Program-made: the position numbers and the translations under genes
Shown: in pieces, positions 4,972 through 5,069 of the stretch
Layout: each line of letters opens with the position of its first letter
Position numbering within the stretch: the first letter of the stretch is position 1
The notes under the pieces: model-generated
The model's input: the letters and a program-made list of their open reading frames with translations, nothing else
Databases searched by the model: none
What the model was told of the DNA's origin: nothing
Assembly: GCA_017538005.1 (NCBI GenBank)
Contig: JAFYJR010000007.1
Coordinates: 1-5,069 of the forward strand
Origin: Clostridia bacterium
GTDB taxonomy: Bacteria; Bacillota; Clostridia; Oscillospirales; Acutalibacteraceae
DNA length: 5,069 bases
Direction: 5' to 3'

Positions 4972-5069
4972 ATGGCAAGAACTAACGTTGGTTTTGGAAA
5001 AGCTAAATCAGCCAAAAACGACGAATTCTATACACAATTAAACGATATTAGTAAGGAATTGAAATTTTA
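4972..5069 (+). CDS. EcoRI-type adenine-specific DNA methyltransferase, N-terminal fragment (cut by window end)
   Basis: Only the first 32 residues are visible. They contain GFGKAKSAKNDEFYTQ followed by LNDISKELKF. From memory of the family, the EcoRI methylase begins with a Lys/Ser-rich stretch, then SDEFYTQ, then an acidic/amphipathic DIENEL-like helix ending in YY, and this fragment has the same order and spacing. Such enzymes transfer a methyl group from S-adenosylmethionine to adenine N6 in a palindromic DNA site, either as the protective half of a type II restriction-modification system or alone. The start at 4972 has GAGGTG at 4962-4967 and its own strong promoter. Codon choice is AT-rich (TTA, AAA, GAT, ATT), unlike the GC-rich choices of the genes before 4491, which fits horizontal transfer. 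The catalytic NPPF/DPPY-like and SAM motifs lie beyond the window, so activity and any restriction partner are unknown. Confidence 0.72.
   Translation, partial: MARTNVGFGKAKSAKNDEFYTQLNDISKELKF

Overview
The window looks like a low-to-moderate GC Firmicute of class Clostridia, possibly an Oscillospirales-type gut bacterium. The support is the gene order (divIVA tail, lspA, rluD, then a transketolase split into two subunits), the strong AGGAGG-type ribosome binding sites, and a tRNA-Pro with an encoded CCA end. Class-level placement is fairly safe. Anything finer is a guess.

Positions 1-4491 form a tightly packed plus-strand run: the 3' end of a DivIVA-family cell-division protein with a very acidic tail, then lspA (lipoprotein signal peptidase), rluD (23S rRNA pseudouridine synthase), the N- and C-terminal transketolase subunits, and a ZIP-family metal transporter. 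Genes overlap or are at most about 14 bases apart, and no internal promoter or terminator was seen, so this is probably one operon. The members are housekeeping: envelope maturation, ribosome modification, pentose-phosphate carbon shuffling and metal uptake. The transketolase halves must work as a pair. The other genes share transcription rather than a pathway.

Positions 4492-4624 hold a near-consensus promoter and an intact tRNA-Pro(CGG). From 4653 a second tRNA-Pro gene starts, 41/44 identical to the first, but its similarity stops exactly at the 3' side of the anticodon stem (4696). A different sequence follows: a strong rho-independent terminator (4723-4752), then about 220 bases of AT-rich DNA without a gene. 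That stretch carries three copies of AAAAGTTA and a 21-bp palindrome, followed by a strong extended -10 promoter. The promoter drives a gene cut off by the window end, whose first 32 residues (KNDEFYTQ motif) resemble EcoRI-type adenine DNA methyltransferases.

The most interesting reading is that 4692 onward is the edge of an integrated mobile or defence island. It would have recombined in the anticodon stem-loop of a tRNA-Pro gene and carry a DNA methyltransferase as its first cargo. No integrase, restriction enzyme or distal junction lies in the window, so the island itself is an inference. A metagenome assembly misjoin at the repeated tRNA sequence is a real alternative.
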